Shown: in pieces, positions 1 through 9,055 of the stretch
Numbering within the stretch: position 1 is the first letter of the stretch
Layout: each line of letters begins with the position of its first letter
From: Deltaproteobacteria bacterium
GTDB taxonomy: Bacteria > Myxococcota_A > Polyangia > Polyangiales > Ga0077539
Length of the DNA: 64,000 nucleotides
Assembly: GCA_016218725.1 (NCBI GenBank)
Contig: JACRDB010000088.1
Span: 102,372 to 166,371, forward strand
Direction of reading: 5' to 3'
Notes under the pieces: model-generated
Told to the model about the DNA's origin: nothing
The model's database searches: none
Seen by the model: the letters and a program-made list of their open reading frames with translations, nothing else
Translations under genes and position numbers: made by a program

Positions 1-29
1 GCCGTTTACAGCGCTCCGGGGCCCGCGGG

Positions 30-1286
30 GTGCTCCTCTGGCTCCTGGCGCTCGGGTGGTCCCCGAGGGCGCTCGCCTCGCCGGTGGAGACCTTCGGGTT
101 CCTGCCGACGGACGAGGGCCGCGCGGGGGCCGCGGTGGCCAGCGGGGAGCTCGCCTCGGCGGCGGTGACCAACCCCGGGGCCCTGGCCTCGGGGGAGCGC
201 GCCGAGGTGGCCCTGGCGTGGCGCTACGAGCACCTGGCGCTGCGCCTCCAGGGGGAGCGCGCCCGGACCCTGGACCCGCACCTCGCGGCCCTCGGGGCGG
301 GGGTGCCCTTCACCCTCGGGCCGCTCCGGGCCGGGGCGGGCTTCGCCCTGGCGCTCCCCGACGCGTTCCTGGCGCGCATCGCGCTGGACCCGCCCACGCG
401 CCCGCGCATGGTGCTCTTTGACAACCGCGTGCACCGCGTGGTGTTCAACGCCGCCGTGGCCCTGGAGCTCTTCCGGGGCGTGAGCCTGGGCGTCGGGGCG
501 ACCATCTTCGCCGACGGCGCGGGCAACGGCGTGGACTTCCGCGTGGGGGCCGCCCCGGGACGCACCGTGGCCGAGGGCGCCCTCGACGTCACGCTCCCCC
601 TGCGGGCGGCCCCCGTGGTGGGGCTCTGGGTGTCCCGCTCGCCGCGCTGGGCCTTCGGGCTCCGGGCCTCCGGGCCGCTGTCCTTCGTGCTCGCCCTGGA
701 CGTGGTGGCGCAGGCGTCGGTGCCGGGGACCTCCCTCGACGGGGACGCCGTGATCGCTGTACGGGGCGTGGATTTCTACACCCCCGCGGAGCTCTGCGCG
801 GGGGCGCGCTGGAGCCCCACGGAGCGCCTTCGGCTCCACGCCGAGGTCTCCCTCAAGCGCTGGAGCGACGCGCCTCACCCCTCGTCGGACGTGGGGGTGC
901 GCATCGCCATCGGGGTGTCCCCGTCGCTGGTGTCGTCGCGCCTCCCGGCGCCGGGGTGGAGGGACATCGTGGTGCCCAGGGTCGCCCTGGAGCAGGACCT
1001 CGGGGCCTTCACCGTGCGCGCGGGGTACGCCTTCCTCCCGTCGCCCGTACCGCGGCAGACGGGCGCCACCCGCTACGCCGACAACGACCGCCACGCGCTC
1101 TCCGTCGGCCTCGGGTGGACCTCGCGGCCGTGGCTGGGTGCGCGCTGGCGCTGGGACCTGGCCCTCGCCTGGCAGCACCTGGTTTCGCGCGAGGACACCC
1201 CCCGGGAACCCCTCACCCCCGGCGGCGCGCTCACCAGCGAGGGCGAGGTGCTGGGCGGCTCCCTGGGCCTGCGCGCCGGGTGGTGA
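30..1286 (+). CDS. FadL/OmpP1-like outer-membrane transport protein
   Basis: Probably an outer-membrane beta-barrel that passes hydrophobic compounds across the outer membrane. A short hydrophobic signal (residues 1-16, ending A-L-A-S) is followed by the FadL-type N-terminus: a Gly/Ala-rich 'GRAGAAVA' segment and the 'TNPGALA' motif that matches the NPA-x-L signature of the family. The rest shows alternating-residue beta strands, and the chain ends in an aromatic residue (Trp). The GTG start at 30 is uncertain: the frame stays open to the left edge and the n-region seems short, so the true start may lie outside the window. It is convergent with the peptidase gene ending 12 bp away. The family is fairly clear; the substrate cannot be told. 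Confidence 0.7.
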   Translation: MLLWLLALGWSPRALASPVETFGFLPTDEGRAGAAVASGELASAAVTNPGALASGERAEVALAWRYEHLALRLQGERARTLDPHLAALGAGVPFTLGPLRAGAGFALALPDAFLARIALDPPTRPRMVLFDNRVHRVVFNAAVALELFRGVSLGVGATIFADGAGNGVDFRVGAAPGRTVAEGALDVTLPLRAAPVVGLWVSRSPRWAFGLRASGPLSFVLALDVVAQASVPGTSLDGDAVIAVRGVDFYTPAELCAGARWSPTERLRLHAEVSLKRWSDAPHPSSDVGVRIAIGVSPSLVSSRLPAPGWRDIVVPRVALEQDLGAFTVRAGYAFLPSPVPRQTGATRYADNDRHALSVGLGWTSRPWLGARWRWDLALAWQHLVSREDTPREPLTPGGALTSEGEVLGGSLGLRAGW

Positions 1287-1298
1287 CCGCGGGCGCGC

Positions 1299-3239
1299 TT
1301 ACGGACCTCCGGCGCCCTGGAGGATCTGTTGAACAATCTGGTCCACGTCGGCGCCGGGGACCCCGTTGGGGGCGGCTCCCGGCGCGCCGCCCACGCCCGG
1401 GCGCGTGCCCGCCCCGGGGTTCTGGAGCCCCTGCAGGAGCGGCCCGAGGAGCTGCATCATGTCCTGGAGCTGCTGCGGGTCCACCCCGCTGCCCGGGCCC
1501 AGGCCCGGCACCTGACCGCCGAGGAGCGCGCCCAGGTCGAGCTGCCCGAGGTCCTCGTCGCCGTGGGCCTCCTGGAGCCAGCGCCGGGCCAGGGCGCGGT
1601 ACTGTTGCGCCCCCGCGGGGTGCTCCGTCGCGAGGGCGTCGGTGAAGCCCGTGGGCGGCGCCGTGCGGAAGCGCCAGGTGTCCGTGTAGCGCCGCAGCGC
1701 ACGGAAGAACACCGCGTCCCCCGCGGCCGCGCGCAGCGCGGGGTACAGGTACGGCCCCTTGCCGTACACCAGGCCCGCGTACGCCATGGGCGTCGCAAAG
1801 GCCGCCGTGGGGCGGTCCACCGCGCCGTCGTCCTGCCCGAGGGTGCGCATGAACTGGTAGTTCATTCGTACGTTCATGTCCCCGTCGCGCCGAGCCCTCT
1901 CGGCCCCGTAGCGCTCCTCCAGGTAGAGCATCGCGGACCACTGGGCCAGGGACTCGTCCACGAAGGGGTGGGCCCGCGAGTCGCTCCCCACCAGCGCATG
2001 CCAGTACTGGTGGGCCACCTCGTGGGCGGTCACGAACTCCAGCATCGCCGGGAGCATGTTCGACAGCGCCGCCCCGCCGCCCAGGAGCCCGAGGAGCCCG
2101 CCTCCGCCCTCGGTGGCCGGGCGGTAGAACATGCTCGCCACGGTGACCAGGCCCGGGAACTCCACGCCCCCGGCCCCGCCCACCAGCGGCGCCTCGCACA
2201 CGTCCAGGTCGGCGTAGGGGTACGGCCCGAAGCGGCGCTCGTACACCGCCAGGGCCTCCGCCGCGACGTCCAGCACGCGCTGCCCGGCGGTTCGGTGCGC
2301 CGGGAGGAACCAGCTCCGCACCTCGACGTCGCCCACCAGGCGCCCCTCCACCGCGAGGGCGCGGCCCCCCACCACGGCGAAGTCCCGCACCGCGCCGGCC
2401 ACCACCTCGAAGCGCCTGCGCCCCGCGGGCACCGGAGCCTGCGCCGCGCCGAGCGTGTGCAGCGAGATCCCCGTGGTGGCCACCAGGAGGTCCTGCGGCA
2501 CGTCCAGCGTGGCGTGGACGTTGGACAGCTCGTCGCTGCCGAGGTCCCCCACGGAGCCGCCGTCCGTGCGCTCCCAGCGCGCCCCCGTGCGCCGCGCCAG
2601 CACCGGGTAGAAGTTCCCGAGGGAGACGATCCCGTCGCCGCGCGAGAGGAGCCCGTAGTCCCCGCCGCCCTCGTTGGCCGCGAGGGACCCGAGGGATTCG
2701 AGCCCCTGCGCCATGATGTTCGTGCGCGAGGCGTCGATCTCCGTGAGCACCCCGGTGACCTCCAGCTCCACCCTCAGGCGGCCTCCGGGCGCGAGCGGCG
2801 CCGAGGGTCGGGCCACCAGCACCGAGGGACTCTCCGCGGTCACGGTGCACGGCGCGTCCGGGCAGCGCCCCTGCTGGAAGGTCACGGGCCTCACCGGTGT
2901 TGTCCCGGGTCGAGGCCGGGTGGCGTTGGCGTACACCCGGAACACCACCTCCCGCAGCGAGCGGCTCTCGGTGTTGGTGAAGGTCACCGTCTCGCGCAGG
3001 CGGTAGCGCTCCCCCTGGCCCTCCAGCACAAGCTCCAAGTCATACCTGGGCAGCACCGCCAGCGACGACACCCCCGCCGCCCGAGGGAGCTCCGCCCTCA
3101 CCGCCGGACGAAGGGACAACAGCAATGGATCCGAGGTAGGGGGAGGTAGGGGCGTCTGGGTGAGTGTAGGCTGGCCCAGGGCGTTCCCCGTGGCGAGGCA
3201 CAGCGCGGGCACCCAGGACACCACACGGCGAGGCTTCAT
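1299..3239 (-). CDS. M1-family-like zinc metallopeptidase, exported
   Basis: A gluzincin aminopeptidase-type protein of 646 aa. Residues 1-22 look like a signal peptide. An N-terminal beta domain (about 60-310) of the kind seen in M1 enzymes precedes the catalytic part, where HEVAH at 406-410 and E429 in 'VDESLA' give the HEXXH-x18-E zinc site. The usual GxMEN substrate loop appears as 'GGVEFPG' (about 357-363), so the Met-Glu-Asn core is changed and exopeptidase specificity may differ. The C-terminus is Gln/Gly/Pro-rich. The ATG overlaps the stop of the upstream membrane-protein gene (ATGA), so the two are translationally coupled. The fold and metal site are clear; the substrate is unknown. 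Confidence 0.8.
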   Translation of the reverse strand: MKPRRVVSWVPALCLATGNALGQPTLTQTPLPPPTSDPLLLSLRPAVRAELPRAAGVSSLAVLPRYDLELVLEGQGERYRLRETVTFTNTESRSLREVVFRVYANATRPRPGTTPVRPVTFQQGRCPDAPCTVTAESPSVLVARPSAPLAPGGRLRVELEVTGVLTEIDASRTNIMAQGLESLGSLAANEGGGDYGLLSRGDGIVSLGNFYPVLARRTGARWERTDGGSVGDLGSDELSNVHATLDVPQDLLVATTGISLHTLGAAQAPVPAGRRRFEVVAGAVRDFAVVGGRALAVEGRLVGDVEVRSWFLPAHRTAGQRVLDVAAEALAVYERRFGPYPYADLDVCEAPLVGGAGGVEFPGLVTVASMFYRPATEGGGGLLGLLGGGAALSNMLPAMLEFVTAHEVAHQYWHALVGSDSRAHPFVDESLAQWSAMLYLEERYGAERARRDGDMNVRMNYQFMRTLGQDDGAVDRPTAAFATPMAYAGLVYGKGPYLYPALRAAAGDAVFFRALRRYTDTWRFRTAPPTGFTDALATEHPAGAQQYRALARRWLQEAHGDEDLGQLDLGALLGGQVPGLGPGSGVDPQQLQDMMQLLGPLLQGLQNPGAGTRPGVGGAPGAAPNGVPGADVDQIVQQILQGAGGP

Positions 3240-3811
3240 GGTTTTTTGAGTGTAGCCTCGGCGGGGGTCTCGTGCTCGGCGGGGGCCTCGTGTTCCACGG
3301 GGGGAGCGGTCATTGCGGCGGGCTCTGGCGCGGGGGGGACGAGCCCCAGGGCGGCCTTGAGGGCGCGGGCGGTGCCCTCGGCGAAGGCGGCGTCGCGCAG
3401 GGCGAGCACGAGGGACGGCGCGTCCTTGCGGGCGATGCGCAGGACCGCGAGGGAGACTCCGCCGGAGAGCACGACGGTGTCGGTGGACACGTCGGTGACG
3501 GCGCCCTGGGGGACCGTGACGGAGCGGCCCCGAGCGGTGACCTGGAGCGTGCGGGTGGAGCGCTGGAAGGTGATCTTTCGGGTAGCCAGCGGGCGCTCCT
3601 GACGGCCGAGGAGGGCCGGCACGAGGAGAATCAACGCGCCGAGGACGAGCGCGATGGTGGCCATCACCCAGCCCTGGGCGACCTTGATCACCACGAAGAG
3701 CGCGAAGGCCACCACCACGGCGGAGGCCACCCAGGCCGCGACGGTGGCCCGGGGCGACGACGGAGGGTCGTAGAGGACCTCGGTGTCGGGCGGTTCGGGG
3801 AGGGCGTCCAT
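3236..3811 (-). CDS. Two-TM membrane protein of unknown function
   Basis: I do not recognise a named family. The 191-residue protein has a Pro-rich N-terminus, two adjacent hydrophobic segments at about 24-45 and 50-68 (a PH-like membrane-protein layout), then a soluble beta-rich domain with 'RKITFQRSTRTLQV', and a Glu/Ala/Pro tail. The hairpin-plus-beta layout resembles small bacterial membrane proteins with a PH-like domain, but this is only a shape argument. I chose the ATG at 3811; a GTG at 3841 is also in frame. Its stop overlaps the start of the metallopeptidase gene, and a cupredoxin lipoprotein gene lies just upstream, so the three probably form one operon. Confidence 0.6.
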   Translation of the reverse strand: MDALPEPPDTEVLYDPPSSPRATVAAWVASAVVVAFALFVVIKVAQGWVMATIALVLGALILLVPALLGRQERPLATRKITFQRSTRTLQVTARGRSVTVPQGAVTDVSTDTVVLSGGVSLAVLRIARKDAPSLVLALRDAAFAEGTARALKAALGLVPPAPEPAAMTAPPVEHEAPAEHETPAEATLKKP

Positions 3812-3844
3812 GGGTTCCCTGGGGGAGCCCGAGGGTAGCACCAG

Positions 3845-4453
3845 CTACCGCACGCGGATGACGCCCACCATGCCGAAGTGGAAATCGCAGTAGTACGGGT
3901 AGAAGCCCGGCCGGGGGAAGGCGACCATGGCCATGCTCCCGGAGTCCTGCGGGGTGATGGGGTTCATGGGCGAGCCCGCCATGGACATCCCGCGCAGCCC
4001 CGGCCGCAGCGGGTGGGCCCCGAAGCTGGTCATGAAGGTCACCGACTGCCCGGCGCTGATGGTCATGCACCGCGGCGTGTAGGACGAGCTCCCCACGTTG
4101 GTGACCACACGCATCGCGGCCCCGCCGGTGCGGTCTTCGTACATCCCGTCGGCGCAGTCATTGAGCAGCATGAAGCCGCCGCTGCCGCCATCCGTGGGGG
4201 GCGTTCCCGTGTCCTGGGGAGGGGTCCCGGTGTCCTGCGGAGGCGTTCCCGTGTCCTGGGGGGGCGTTCCCGTGTCCTGGGGGGGAGTGCCTGTATCCTG
4301 GGGGGGCGTTCCCGTGTCCTGCGGAGGGGTGCCGGTGTCCTGGGGGGGCGTTCCCGTGTCCGCGGGGGTGCCCGCGTCGGTGCCGCTGGTGCCGCCGCAG
4401 CCGAAGGCCGCGAGGCTGAGGGTCGCGAGGCCGAACAGAACGATCTTCTTCAT
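3845..4453 (-). CDS. Cupredoxin (amicyanin/plastocyanin-like) lipoprotein
   Basis: A membrane-anchored type-1 copper protein of 202 aa, likely an electron carrier or copper binder on the cell surface. Residues 1-20 are a lipoprotein signal ending 'AAFGC'. A linker of seven TPPQDTG heptads (21-bp DNA repeat, about 4200-4360) follows. The C-terminal domain has the ligands H147 ('AHP'), C189, H192 and M195; the Cys-x2-His-x2-Met loop spacing is that of amicyanin. The start MKKIVLFG fits a lipoprotein signal. It is the first gene of a probable operon with the membrane protein and metallopeptidase. The repeat linker is prone to length change. The copper role is family knowledge; the partner is unknown. 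Confidence 0.8.
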   Translation of the reverse strand: MKKIVLFGLATLSLAAFGCGGTSGTDAGTPADTGTPPQDTGTPPQDTGTPPQDTGTPPQDTGTPPQDTGTPPQDTGTPPQDTGTPPTDGGSGGFMLLNDCADGMYEDRTGGAAMRVVTNVGSSSYTPRCMTISAGQSVTFMTSFGAHPLRPGLRGMSMAGSPMNPITPQDSGSMAMVAFPRPGFYPYYCDFHFGMVGVIRVR

Positions 4454-4593
4454 GGGAGAGGCTCCGAAAAGCAGGGGACGAAGGTTCCTTCGCGCCTCTG
4501 GAGGGTCCCCCGAAAAGAGGCGCGGCACGCCGCCCCTATACCGGTTTCCGGCGCCGAGTGCAAAATGCGCGTTTGGGGGAGAGGGATGCTGTT

Positions 4594-6288
4594 TCAGCGG
4601 GCCTTGCGGTCGATGCCGATGGCGGCGACCCAGAGGCAGAGCACGAGGTTCAGGAGCACCCACCCCCCGAAGAGGGCCGTGCCCAGCGGGCGGAAGGCGT
4701 CGCCCTGCCAGAGCGAGGCCAGGAGGTACGCGCTCACCCCGAGGGCCACGCCCCCGATGGGGGCTCGGGCCCAGGGGCGGCCAAAGCCCAGGCCCACCAG
4801 AGCCAGCACCGTGAAGCCGTTGGCGAAGAGCATCCAGCGGTGCCAGGGGACGCCCAGGAAGTACAGGTCCCACTCGGCCAGGGGGCGCATCGCCAGGTCC
4901 ACCCCGGGCACCGTGCGGGACACCACCCACGGGAGGAAGAACGCCCCGACCCCTGTCAAAAGCGCCGTCGGGAGGAAGGCCCAGGAGACCTCGCCATTGC
5001 GGCGCTTGATGAGCCACAAGACCAGCGCCGTGAGCGCCAGGAGGGTAAGTCCACGGCCCCGGCCATGGGAGCCCAGCGCCTCGCGGGTGGCGCCCTCGGC
5101 GCTCACGATCCCCGCGCCGTAGAGCTCCGGGTTCTGCCCCCCGTGGGCCGGCGGCGAGGCCGAGCGCCGGAGGATCGCCTCCACCGCGGAGGGGTCGGTC
5201 ACCCCGAGGGAGAACACCAGCGCGGCCACGCCGGCCACGTGGGGCGCCGCCATGGACGTGCCGCTCCAGGCCGCGAACTGCTCGCAGCGGTTGCGCCCGT
5301 GGTCGCAGATGGTCTGCTGGAGGATGTTCACCCCCGGCGCGGCCACGGCGAGCTCCGGCCCCCGGGAGCTGAAGAACGCGATCTGGTCCCCGGAGTCAAT
5401 GGCGCTCACGGCCACGGCCCCCGGCGAGTTGGCGGGGCTCTCCACCGTGCGGCCGTTGTTCCCCGCGGCGCACACCACCACGGAGCCCTTGGCCCTCGCG
5501 TACGCCACGGCCTGCTCCAGCACCCGCGAGCGCCCTCCGCCACCGAGGGACAGGTTGATCACCTGGGCCCCGTGGTCGGCGCTCCAACGAATCCCCTCGG
5601 CCACGTCCGCCAGCGTGCCCCGGCCCGAGCGGTCCAGCACCTTCACCGGCAGGATCGACGCGCAATACGCCACCCCCGCGGTCCCCAGCGCGTTGTGCGT
5701 GGTCTGGGCAATGGTACCCGCCACGTGGGTGCCGTGCCCCTGGTCGTCGTTGGCGTGGGGCGTGTTGTTCACGAAATTCCAGCCCTCCAGGCAGTGGGTG
5801 CCCGCCAGGTCGGGAATACGCGTGAACTCTCCGTGGTTCTCACAGGCCACCCCCGTGTCCACCACCGCCACGGTCACCCCGTGGCCACACGCGGCGTCCC
5901 AGGCCCTCGGGCTCCCGAGCCTCGCCAGGCCCCACTGGCGCTCCAGCAAGGGGTCGTTAGGCGTGAAGAGCGCGCGCATTTCCACGTTCTCCTCCGCGGC
6001 CTCCACCGCGCCGAGCGCCCGGAGCCTCCCCAGGACGGCCCCGGCGCGCTCCCGGGGCACGGTCACCGTGTAGATCCCGTCGTCGTCCGCGAGGTGGCTG
6101 TTGGGGCGTAGCTGGAGCCCCTCGTCGGCGCCGGCCGCCAGCGCCTCGCGCGCGGAGGTCCCGTCGTTGAAATCCACCACCAGCTCGACCCCCTCGGAGG
6201 GGCCCTCGGGCACCTGGGCGCTCGCCCCGAGGGGCAGGAGCACCCCCGCGGAGAGGCACAGGAGCCCGCACAGCATACCGGTCTTCAT
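4594..6288 (-). CDS. Subtilisin-like serine protease with polytopic membrane tail
   Basis: An S8-family protease of 564 aa. Signal peptide 1-24; an inhibitor-I9-like propeptide at about 33-105; catalytic domain 115-400 with D144 ('VVDTG'), H185 ('GHGTH'), N277 ('AAGNN') and S345 ('GTSMA'). Cys pairs in the domain suggest disulfides outside the cytoplasm. The unusual part is residues 412-560, which hold about five hydrophobic segments with basic ends, so the protease is tethered by a multi-pass domain rather than released. The ATG at 6288 gives a proper signal peptide. The gene is divergent from an enoyl-CoA hydratase gene with 84 bp between. The protease call is secure; the membrane domain is unrecognised. 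Confidence 0.9.
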   Translation of the reverse strand: MKTGMLCGLLCLSAGVLLPLGASAQVPEGPSEGVELVVDFNDGTSAREALAAGADEGLQLRPNSHLADDDGIYTVTVPRERAGAVLGRLRALGAVEAAEENVEMRALFTPNDPLLERQWGLARLGSPRAWDAACGHGVTVAVVDTGVACENHGEFTRIPDLAGTHCLEGWNFVNNTPHANDDQGHGTHVAGTIAQTTHNALGTAGVAYCASILPVKVLDRSGRGTLADVAEGIRWSADHGAQVINLSLGGGGRSRVLEQAVAYARAKGSVVVCAAGNNGRTVESPANSPGAVAVSAIDSGDQIAFFSSRGPELAVAAPGVNILQQTICDHGRNRCEQFAAWSGTSMAAPHVAGVAALVFSLGVTDPSAVEAILRRSASPPAHGGQNPELYGAGIVSAEGATREALGSHGRGRGLTLLALTALVLWLIKRRNGEVSWAFLPTALLTGVGAFFLPWVVSRTVPGVDLAMRPLAEWDLYFLGVPWHRWMLFANGFTVLALVGLGFGRPWARAPIGGVALGVSAYLLASLWQGDAFRPLGTALFGGWVLLNLVLCLWVAAIGIDRKAR

Positions 6289-6372
6289 CGTCTGCACCGC
6301 CTTCGGATGGAACGCACAACGGGAGCACGCCCTTGGCCCCTCCGCAAGGTACGATGCCCCCCCGGAGACACC

Positions 6373-7074
6373 ATGGACGAGATCGTCATCGCGGGCCCCG
6401 GCAAGAACGCCCTGGGCTCGGACCTCATGAAGCGCCTGGACGCCGCCCTGGACGCCGTGGGCGCGCGTCCCTTCCTCCTGCGGGGCGAGGGGGACGCCTT
6501 CTCCGCGGGGCTGGACCTCAAGGAAGTGGCCAGCCTGGATGAGCCCGCCATGGGGGCCTTCCTGCACCGCCTGGACACGCTCCTGGCGAGGCTCTACCTG
6601 CACCCGGCGCCCACCGTGGCCCTGGTCAACGGCCACGCCATCGCCGGGGGCTGCATCCTCGCCCTGGCGTGCGACCACCGGGTGTGTACGGACAACCCCA
6701 GGGCCCGCCTGGGGCTCAACGAGGTCGCCCTGGGCCTGCGCTTCCCCCCAAGGATCTTCCGGCTGGTGACCCAGCGGGTGCCCCCGGAGCGCCACACCGA
6801 GGTGCTCCTCGGGGCGGCCCTCCACCCCCCCGCGGAGGCCCTCCGGCTCGGCCTCGTGGACGAGGTGAGCCCCGAGCCCGAGGCCCGGGCCCGGGCGGTG
6901 CTCGCGGCCCTGGCGGCCCACCCCGTGGAGGCCTACGGGGCTACAAAACACGACCTGCGCGCCTCGGTGGGCGCCGTGAGCCCCGAGGACGAGGCCACCT
7001 TCAAGCGGGAGGTGGTCCCTCGCTGGACCTCCCCGGCGCTCAAGACCCGGCTCCTTGCGGTGCTCAAGCGGTAG
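6373..7074 (+). CDS. Enoyl-CoA hydratase/isomerase family protein
   Basis: A crotonase-fold enzyme of 233 aa that would hydrate or isomerise enoyl-CoA esters, as in fatty-acid oxidation. The crotonase signature is present: 'GDAFSAGLDLKE' forms the first oxyanion-hole segment and 'NGHAIAGGCILALACDHRV' the second, followed by the conserved 'GLNEVALGL' helix. The position of the hydratase Glu is occupied within 'LNEVALG', so hydratase or isomerase activity is possible, but which reaction cannot be told. I chose the ATG at 6373 because an upstream in-frame ATG at 6307 would add residues outside the fold. It stands alone between the subtilase gene and the kinase gene. Confidence 0.85.
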   Translation: MDEIVIAGPGKNALGSDLMKRLDAALDAVGARPFLLRGEGDAFSAGLDLKEVASLDEPAMGAFLHRLDTLLARLYLHPAPTVALVNGHAIAGGCILALACDHRVCTDNPRARLGLNEVALGLRFPPRIFRLVTQRVPPERHTEVLLGAALHPPAEALRLGLVDEVSPEPEARARAVLAALAAHPVEAYGATKHDLRASVGAVSPEDEATFKREVVPRWTSPALKTRLLAVLKR

Positions 7075-7193
7075 CCGTTCTGCCGGGCGCGTTGACGCCG
7101 GGGGCTTGCGCTGTCAAACTGCCGCACTGATGCCGGGGGTGTGCGCAACCGGAACCGAATCCCCCTTTGCCGTTCCCCGGCGTGAGGGGCGCC

Positions 7194-8954
7194 ATGGCTG
7201 AGTCCGGAGCGTCGCAAGTGCCGCCCCTGCCGGGCAATGGGCCCCCCGCCGCGGTGCCCACGCCCGCGGTGGCGACACCGGTCCCCGGCCCCACGCTGGC
7301 CTCCGGGGCGTCACCGACCTCCGGGGCGGCCCCCGGGACCGCCGGGCCGCCCCCGCTGGGGCCTACGCCCGGGCAGACGCCCGCGAGCCGCAGCGGCACC
7401 ATGCCGGACCCGCTCCTCGGGCAGACCATCGCGAGCCGGTTCAAGATCCTGTCGGTGCTGGCCCGGGGGGGCATGGGCAAGGTGTACCGCGCGGAGCAGA
7501 GCCCCCTCGGGAGGGTGTGCGCGGTCAAGGTGCTCAACCCCAACTACCAGGGGGACAACGACCCGGAGTTCAGCAAGCGCTTCTTTCTGGAAGCGTCCAT
7601 CGCGTCCAGGCTCAAGCACCCCAACACGGTCACGGTGTACGACTACGGCCAGACCGAGGACGGGGTGTACTTCATGGCCATGGAGCTGCTGGAGGGGCGC
7701 ACGCTCCACCGGTTGCTCCGGGAGGAGGCCCCGCTGGACCCCATGAGGGCCCTCAGGATTCTCCTCCAGGTGGGCAGGAGCCTCCGGGAGGCCCACCAGC
7801 ACGGGGTGATCCACCGGGACCTGAAGCCCGCCAACATCTTCCTGGTGGCCTCGGACGAGGAGACGGACTTCGTCAAGGTGCTGGATTTCGGCCTGGTCAA
7901 GAGCCTGGACGAGAACGCCGGGGAGAGCCTGACGCAGACCGGGCTCTTCATGGGCTCGCCCAAGTACATGGCCCCGGAGCAGATCCGCGGGGAGAGGGTC
8001 AGCGCCGCCACGGACGTCTACGCCCTCGGGGTGATCCTCTTCGAGATGCTCACGGGCAAGGTGCCGTTTGACCGCCCGAACTCGGTGAACACGCTCATGG
8101 CCCACGTGAGCGAGCCGGTGCCATCGCTGGTGTCCATGGCGCCGGAGGCGCAGGTCCCGCAGGCTATCGAGGCGTTCATGTACCGGTGCCTGAGCAAGCG
8201 CCCGGAGGAGCGCTTCGCGTCCATGGACGAGTTCCTCCAGGGGCTCAAGCGCGCCTCGGGGATGCCCTCCGGGGCCTTCTCCGGTGGGCTCACGGGGGAG
8301 CATGCCAGCGGGGGGGCCTTCGTCTCCGGTGAGAACGCCCTGGTCTCCGGCGGGGCGGCCGCGGTGCACGTGACGCCTGGGACGCTCACCTCGCAGGAGG
8401 TGCTGGCCGCCACGGCCACGGCCACGGGGGCGCCCGCGCCCACCGCGGGGCGTCCCTGGTGGATCTTCGCGTCGGCGCTGGTGCTGGTGCTCACGCTGGT
8501 GGCCGTGGGCCGGGGGCTCCTGGCGCCCAGGACGGTGACGCCGACCGCGGCGCCTCGGACCATCACGGTGCCGCCGATGCCTCCCGCGCCCTCCGCGGTG
8601 TACGTGGATCTGGCGCTGGACTCGGCGCCGCCCGGGGCCACGGTGCTGGAGGACGGGAGGGTGCTCGGCACCACGCCGTTGCGTACCCGGGAGTCCCACC
8701 CGGAGGGCTTTGACCTGGCCCACCCGCGGGCCTTCACGCTTCGTCTGGAGGGCTTCGAGGACGGGCAGGTGACGGCCCGGGGCGGGGCCATCACGCAGGT
8801 GGTGACGCTGCTGCCGAGGGCCCAGGGCGGGCCGGGGACGCCGCTCTCCCAGACCCCGCGGGACGTGCGCCCCAGGCGCCCTCGGGGCCCCGGGTCGGGT
8901 CCGGCGGTCACCCCCCCTCCGGGATACCACCGGGACCCCTACGACGAGCGCTGA
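7194..8954 (+). CDS. Pkn-type Ser/Thr protein kinase, membrane-anchored
   Basis: A eukaryotic-like kinase of 586 aa. After a Pro/Ala/Thr-rich N-terminus (1-70), the kinase domain spans about 80-350: glycine loop 'RGGMGKVY' (91-98), K112 in 'AVKVL', E133, 'HRDLKPAN' with D209, DFG at 231-233 and 'MAPEQ'. A Gly/Ser linker leads to one TM helix (about 422-439) and a C-terminal PEGA-like beta domain ('SAPPGATVLEDGRVLGTTPL'), which would be outside the cytoplasm. The ATG at 7194 is preceded by GAGGGG, a good ribosome site. All catalytic residues are present, so it should be active. Targets are unknown; myxobacteria carry many such kinases. Confidence 0.92.
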   Translation: MAESGASQVPPLPGNGPPAAVPTPAVATPVPGPTLASGASPTSGAAPGTAGPPPLGPTPGQTPASRSGTMPDPLLGQTIASRFKILSVLARGGMGKVYRAEQSPLGRVCAVKVLNPNYQGDNDPEFSKRFFLEASIASRLKHPNTVTVYDYGQTEDGVYFMAMELLEGRTLHRLLREEAPLDPMRALRILLQVGRSLREAHQHGVIHRDLKPANIFLVASDEETDFVKVLDFGLVKSLDENAGESLTQTGLFMGSPKYMAPEQIRGERVSAATDVYALGVILFEMLTGKVPFDRPNSVNTLMAHVSEPVPSLVSMAPEAQVPQAIEAFMYRCLSKRPEERFASMDEFLQGLKRASGMPSGAFSGGLTGEHASGGAFVSGENALVSGGAAAVHVTPGTLTSQEVLAATATATGAPAPTAGRPWWIFASALVLVLTLVAVGRGLLAPRTVTPTAAPRTITVPPMPPAPSAVYVDLALDSAPPGATVLEDGRVLGTTPLRTRESHPEGFDLAHPRAFTLRLEGFEDGQVTARGGAITQVVTLLPRAQGGPGTPLSQTPRDVRPRRPRGPGSGPAVTPPPGYHRDPYDER

Positions 8955-8971
8955 CCGCCCCCAGCGGGCGG
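8955..8971 (+). terminator. Hairpin directly after the kinase gene
   Basis: CCGCCC and GGGCGG form a 6-bp stem with a 5-base loop, starting at the base after the kinase stop codon. No T-run follows, so this would be a weak or Rho-assisted terminator at best. Confidence 0.35.
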
Positions 8972-9055
8972 CGCGGAAAGATTGTCGCGCGGGGCGATCC
9001 AAAGGTACCGTGACGCCACCGCGAGCATGGCAGGCGGTGTCCCTGGAGGGTCCCT

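Noticed and set aside
6..1178. Minus-strand frame opposite the FadL-like gene
   Set aside because: Arg/Pro/Gly/His-biased composition typical of antisense frames; the plus frame has signal peptide and porin motifs.
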